The notes beneath the pieces were generated by a model. It was not told the DNA's origin and searched no databases. It saw only the letters and a list, made by a program, of their open reading frames with translations. Positions 12,951 through 14,722 of a stretch of 14,722 bases of DNA are shown here, piece after piece. Positions within the stretch are counted from its first letter, which is position 1. Every line of letters starts with the position of its first letter. Where the stretch lies: assembly GCA_029974855.1 (NCBI GenBank), contig JARKQO010000181.1:1-14722 (forward strand). Reading direction: 5' to 3'. The position numbers and the translations under genes are program-made. The stretch comes from Eubacteriales bacterium (lineage in GTDB: Bacteria > Bacillota_A > Clostridia > Christensenellales > Aristaeellaceae).

Positions 12951-13151
12951 ATGGTTCAAGTGGATTTGCTGTTCAAGCTGGCGGGCTTGGGGGTGGTGGT
13001 GGCGGTGATCCACCAGGTGCTGACCCGCGCCGGGCGGGAGGAGCTGGCGACCCTGACCACCGTGGTGGGGGTTGTGATCGCGCTGTTTATGGTGGTGGAG
13101 CTGATCGCCCAGCTGCTCTCCAGCGTCAAGAGCATCTTTCAGCTTTATTAG
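12951..13151 (+). CDS. spoIIIAC: Stage III sporulation protein AC
   Basis: The 66-residue membrane protein has two helices separated by the conserved basic turn LTRAGREELA (VDLLFKLAGLGVVVAVIHQV, then LTTVVGVVIALFMVVELIAQLL) and ends in KSIFQLY. Size and motif are those of SpoIIIAC, a small integral part of the forespore-engulfment channel. I start at the ATG at 12951 (MVQVDLL) with GGGGAG upstream; an in-frame ATG at 12924 would overlap spoIIIAB and add a charged extension not usual in the family. The gap to spoIIIAD is 3 bases. Confidence 0.93.
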   Translation: MVQVDLLFKLAGLGVVVAVIHQVLTRAGREELATLTTVVGVVIALFMVVELIAQLLSSVKSIFQLY

Positions 13152-13154
13152 GCC

Positions 13155-13541
13155 ATGGCGCTGTGGCAATGGACGGGTCTGGCGGTGGCCGCCGCTTTGC
13201 TGTGCATGGTGGTGAGGCAGCAGCAGCCGGAGATGGCGAGCCTCTGCGCCCTGGCGGCGGGGGTGATGCTGCTGGTATCGGCCCTGGAAAGCGCCAGGGG
13301 GCTCCAGGATATCTTTGCCCGGCTGGCCTCCCTCAGCGGGCTGCACCAGGGGTATTTAAGCATGCTGCTGAAGGTGCTGGGCATCGCCTACACGGCGGAG
13401 CTGGCCTCCCAAACCTGCGCGGATCTGGGGGAGAACGGCCTGGCCATGAAGGTGGCCTTAGCGGGGAAGCTAGCCATCTTCCTGATGGCCGCCCCCATGC
13501 TGCTGAGCCTGCTGGAGATGATTTTGGAGCTGGTTCCATGA
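13155..13541 (+). CDS. spoIIIAD: Stage III sporulation protein AD
   Basis: This 128-residue protein has three to four membrane helices and the SpoIIIAD pattern: an N-terminal WTGLAVAAALLCMVVRQQQPEMA, the central LKVLGIAYTAELASQTCADLGENGLAMKVALAGKLAIF, and a final hydrophobic helix. It is a membrane component of the SpoIIIA complex. The ATG has almost no ribosome site of its own and follows the spoIIIAC stop by 3 bases, so re-initiation is likely. The stop overlaps the spoIIIAE start as ATGA. Confidence 0.94.
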   Translation: MALWQWTGLAVAAALLCMVVRQQQPEMASLCALAAGVMLLVSALESARGLQDIFARLASLSGLHQGYLSMLLKVLGIAYTAELASQTCADLGENGLAMKVALAGKLAIFLMAAPMLLSLLEMILELVP

Positions 13542-14719
13542 GGCGGGCTGTGGCGGCGCTGGGGCTGGCGGCCTTGCTTTGGCTGGGGCTGCCCTGGGGG
13601 GGCTTCCCGGGGGTCCTTTCCCTTGGAGGGGCTGGAGCGGAATCCCTCCAGGAGGTGGTGGGCAACCAGCTCTCCTCCATGGATTTGGGGGCTTTGGTCC
13701 GGGTGGCCCAGGAGCAGGACCTGCTGCCCGCGGACGTGCCGGGCCTTCTGCAGGCCCTCACCAGCGGCCGGACCATTTTGGACGGTCCGGCCCTGTGGAA
13801 CTGGCTCATCCGCAAGGCTGCGGGGGCCTTTCAAAACAGCCTGTGGCGCATGACCCGGCTGCTGGCCCCGGCGCTGCTGCTGGGGGTGCTGAGCCACCTG
13901 CGGGCCTCCCTGGGACGGGAGTTTGTGGCCAAGGCGTGCAATTACGCGGGGATGCTGCTGGTGCTGGGCTTTCTGGTGGCGGACATGAACGAGCACGCCC
14001 AGCTGGCCAAGGCCGCCATCAGCGGCATGGCCAGCACCATGCAGGCGCTTTTCCCCTTCTTGGTGACATTGCTGGTGGCCGTGGGAGGCAAGGCCAGCGC
14101 CGCGTTCTTTCAGCCGGCGGTGGTGGCGGCCAGCGGCACCATGACCACGCTGCTGCAAAACGTCACGCTGCCCTTTGCCATGGGCCTGGGGGTGCTGACC
14201 ATGGTGGGCAGCCTGTGCGAAAACCTGCGCATCACCCGGCTTTGCAAGCTCATGAAGCAGGTGGCCCACTGGACCCTGGGCTTTGGCTTCACCGTGTTCA
14301 TCGGCGTGATGATGGTGCAGGGCCTGGGCTCGGCGGCGGTGGACGGGGTCAGCATCCGTACGGCCAAGTACGCCATCGACAACTTCATTCCCATCGTGGG
14401 GGGCATGTTCGCGGATACGGTGGATACTTTGGTGGGCTGCTCTTTGCTCATCAAAAACGCGGTGGGGATTCTGGGGCTGTTTTTGCTGCTGGGCACCTTG
14501 GTGGGGCCCATGCTCCAAACGGTGTGTACCTTGCTTTTGTACAGCGCCACGGCTGCGGTGCTGGAGCCTGTGGCGGATTCTCCCCTGAGCCAGTGCATCG
14601 GGGAGTTCTCCGGGGTGTACACGCTGCTGTTCATCATCGAGCTGAGCGTGGGGGCCATGTTCATGCTGCTGGTGGCCCAGATGCTGGTGGTGGGCAATTT
14701 GACGGTGATGCTGAGGTGA
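13538..14719 (+). CDS. spoIIIAE: Stage III sporulation protein AE
   Basis: The 393-residue protein is the large polytopic subunit of the SpoIIIA complex. It has a signal peptide (MRRAVAALGLAALLWLGL, likely cleaved near GAGA-ES), an external segment with SMDLGALVRVAQEQDLLP, and about seven membrane helices from residue 105 on. Conserved-looking stretches are SGMASTMQALFPFLVTLL, KYAIDNFIPIVGGMFADTVDTLVGCS and QCIGEFSGVYTLLF. Length matches the family. The reading frame is open far upstream (to 13163), but ATG at 13538, overlapping the spoIIIAD stop by 4 bases, gives a clean signal peptide and is clearly the start. The gene is complete, ending 3 bases before the window edge; spoIIIAF is expected next. 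Confidence 0.94.
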   Translation: MRRAVAALGLAALLWLGLPWGGFPGVLSLGGAGAESLQEVVGNQLSSMDLGALVRVAQEQDLLPADVPGLLQALTSGRTILDGPALWNWLIRKAAGAFQNSLWRMTRLLAPALLLGVLSHLRASLGREFVAKACNYAGMLLVLGFLVADMNEHAQLAKAAISGMASTMQALFPFLVTLLVAVGGKASAAFFQPAVVAASGTMTTLLQNVTLPFAMGLGVLTMVGSLCENLRITRLCKLMKQVAHWTLGFGFTVFIGVMMVQGLGSAAVDGVSIRTAKYAIDNFIPIVGGMFADTVDTLVGCSLLIKNAVGILGLFLLLGTLVGPMLQTVCTLLLYSATAAVLEPVADSPLSQCIGEFSGVYTLLFIIELSVGAMFMLLVAQMLVVGNLTVMLR

Positions 14720-14722
14720 GGG

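Noticed and set aside
1..14722. CRISPR array, tRNA, rRNA, insertion sequence or prophage
   Set aside because: No regularly spaced repeats, no tRNA- or rRNA-like stretch, and no transposase or integrase frame were found on reading both strands.

Overview
The window looks like chromosome from a spore-forming, GC-rich anaerobic member of the Clostridia. The reasons are a spoIIIA sporulation operon at the right end, Shine-Dalgarno sites of the Gram-positive type, frequent TTG starts, a PadR/DUF1700 pair, and a URO-D-family methyltransferase-like cluster of a kind common in gut and acetogenic Firmicutes. A more exact placement (Oscillospirales- or Christensenellales-like) is only a guess.

Left end (1-1775). 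This stretch is clearly more AT-rich than the rest. On the minus strand it holds an EamA/DMT-type exporter followed by a small XRE-family regulator. The regulator's start lies beside a perfect 13-bp inverted repeat that overlaps a candidate promoter, as expected for autoregulation. Bases 1-138 show no supportable gene. The 312-base gap 1464-1775 holds a weak candidate promoter for the exporter and a strong PadR-type promoter/operator.

Regulatory pair (1776-2811). A PadR repressor starts at TTG behind a good ribosome site and overlaps a DUF1700/HAAS membrane protein. Its promoter carries a palindrome over the -10 box.

Catabolic/transport island (2821-10479). An AraC-type regulator with a cupin-like sensor domain is divergent from a tight six-gene operon: three different URO-D-superfamily proteins, a sugar-type periplasmic binding protein, a two-domain ABC ATPase and an RbsC-type permease. 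The genes overlap or are closely spaced. A 10-bp stem-loop separates the binding-protein gene from the ATPase gene, and an intrinsic terminator closes the operon at about 10568-10618. The simplest reading is a substrate-inducible system that imports a small, sugar-like, probably methylated compound and processes it with URO-D-fold enzymes. None of the three enzymes keeps the full His-x-Cys...Cys zinc triad of MtaA-type methyltransferases, and no corrinoid protein is present. This is the least explained and most interesting part of the window.

Sporulation block (10655-14722). A candidate sigma-E promoter precedes an L,D-transpeptidase (YkuD plus peptidoglycan-binding domain). Directly downstream lie spoIIIAA, AB, AC, AD and AE, with overlapping or closely spaced junctions. 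These encode the mother-cell part of the SpoIIIA-SpoIIQ channel. The window ends just after spoIIIAE, so spoIIIAF, AG and AH should follow.
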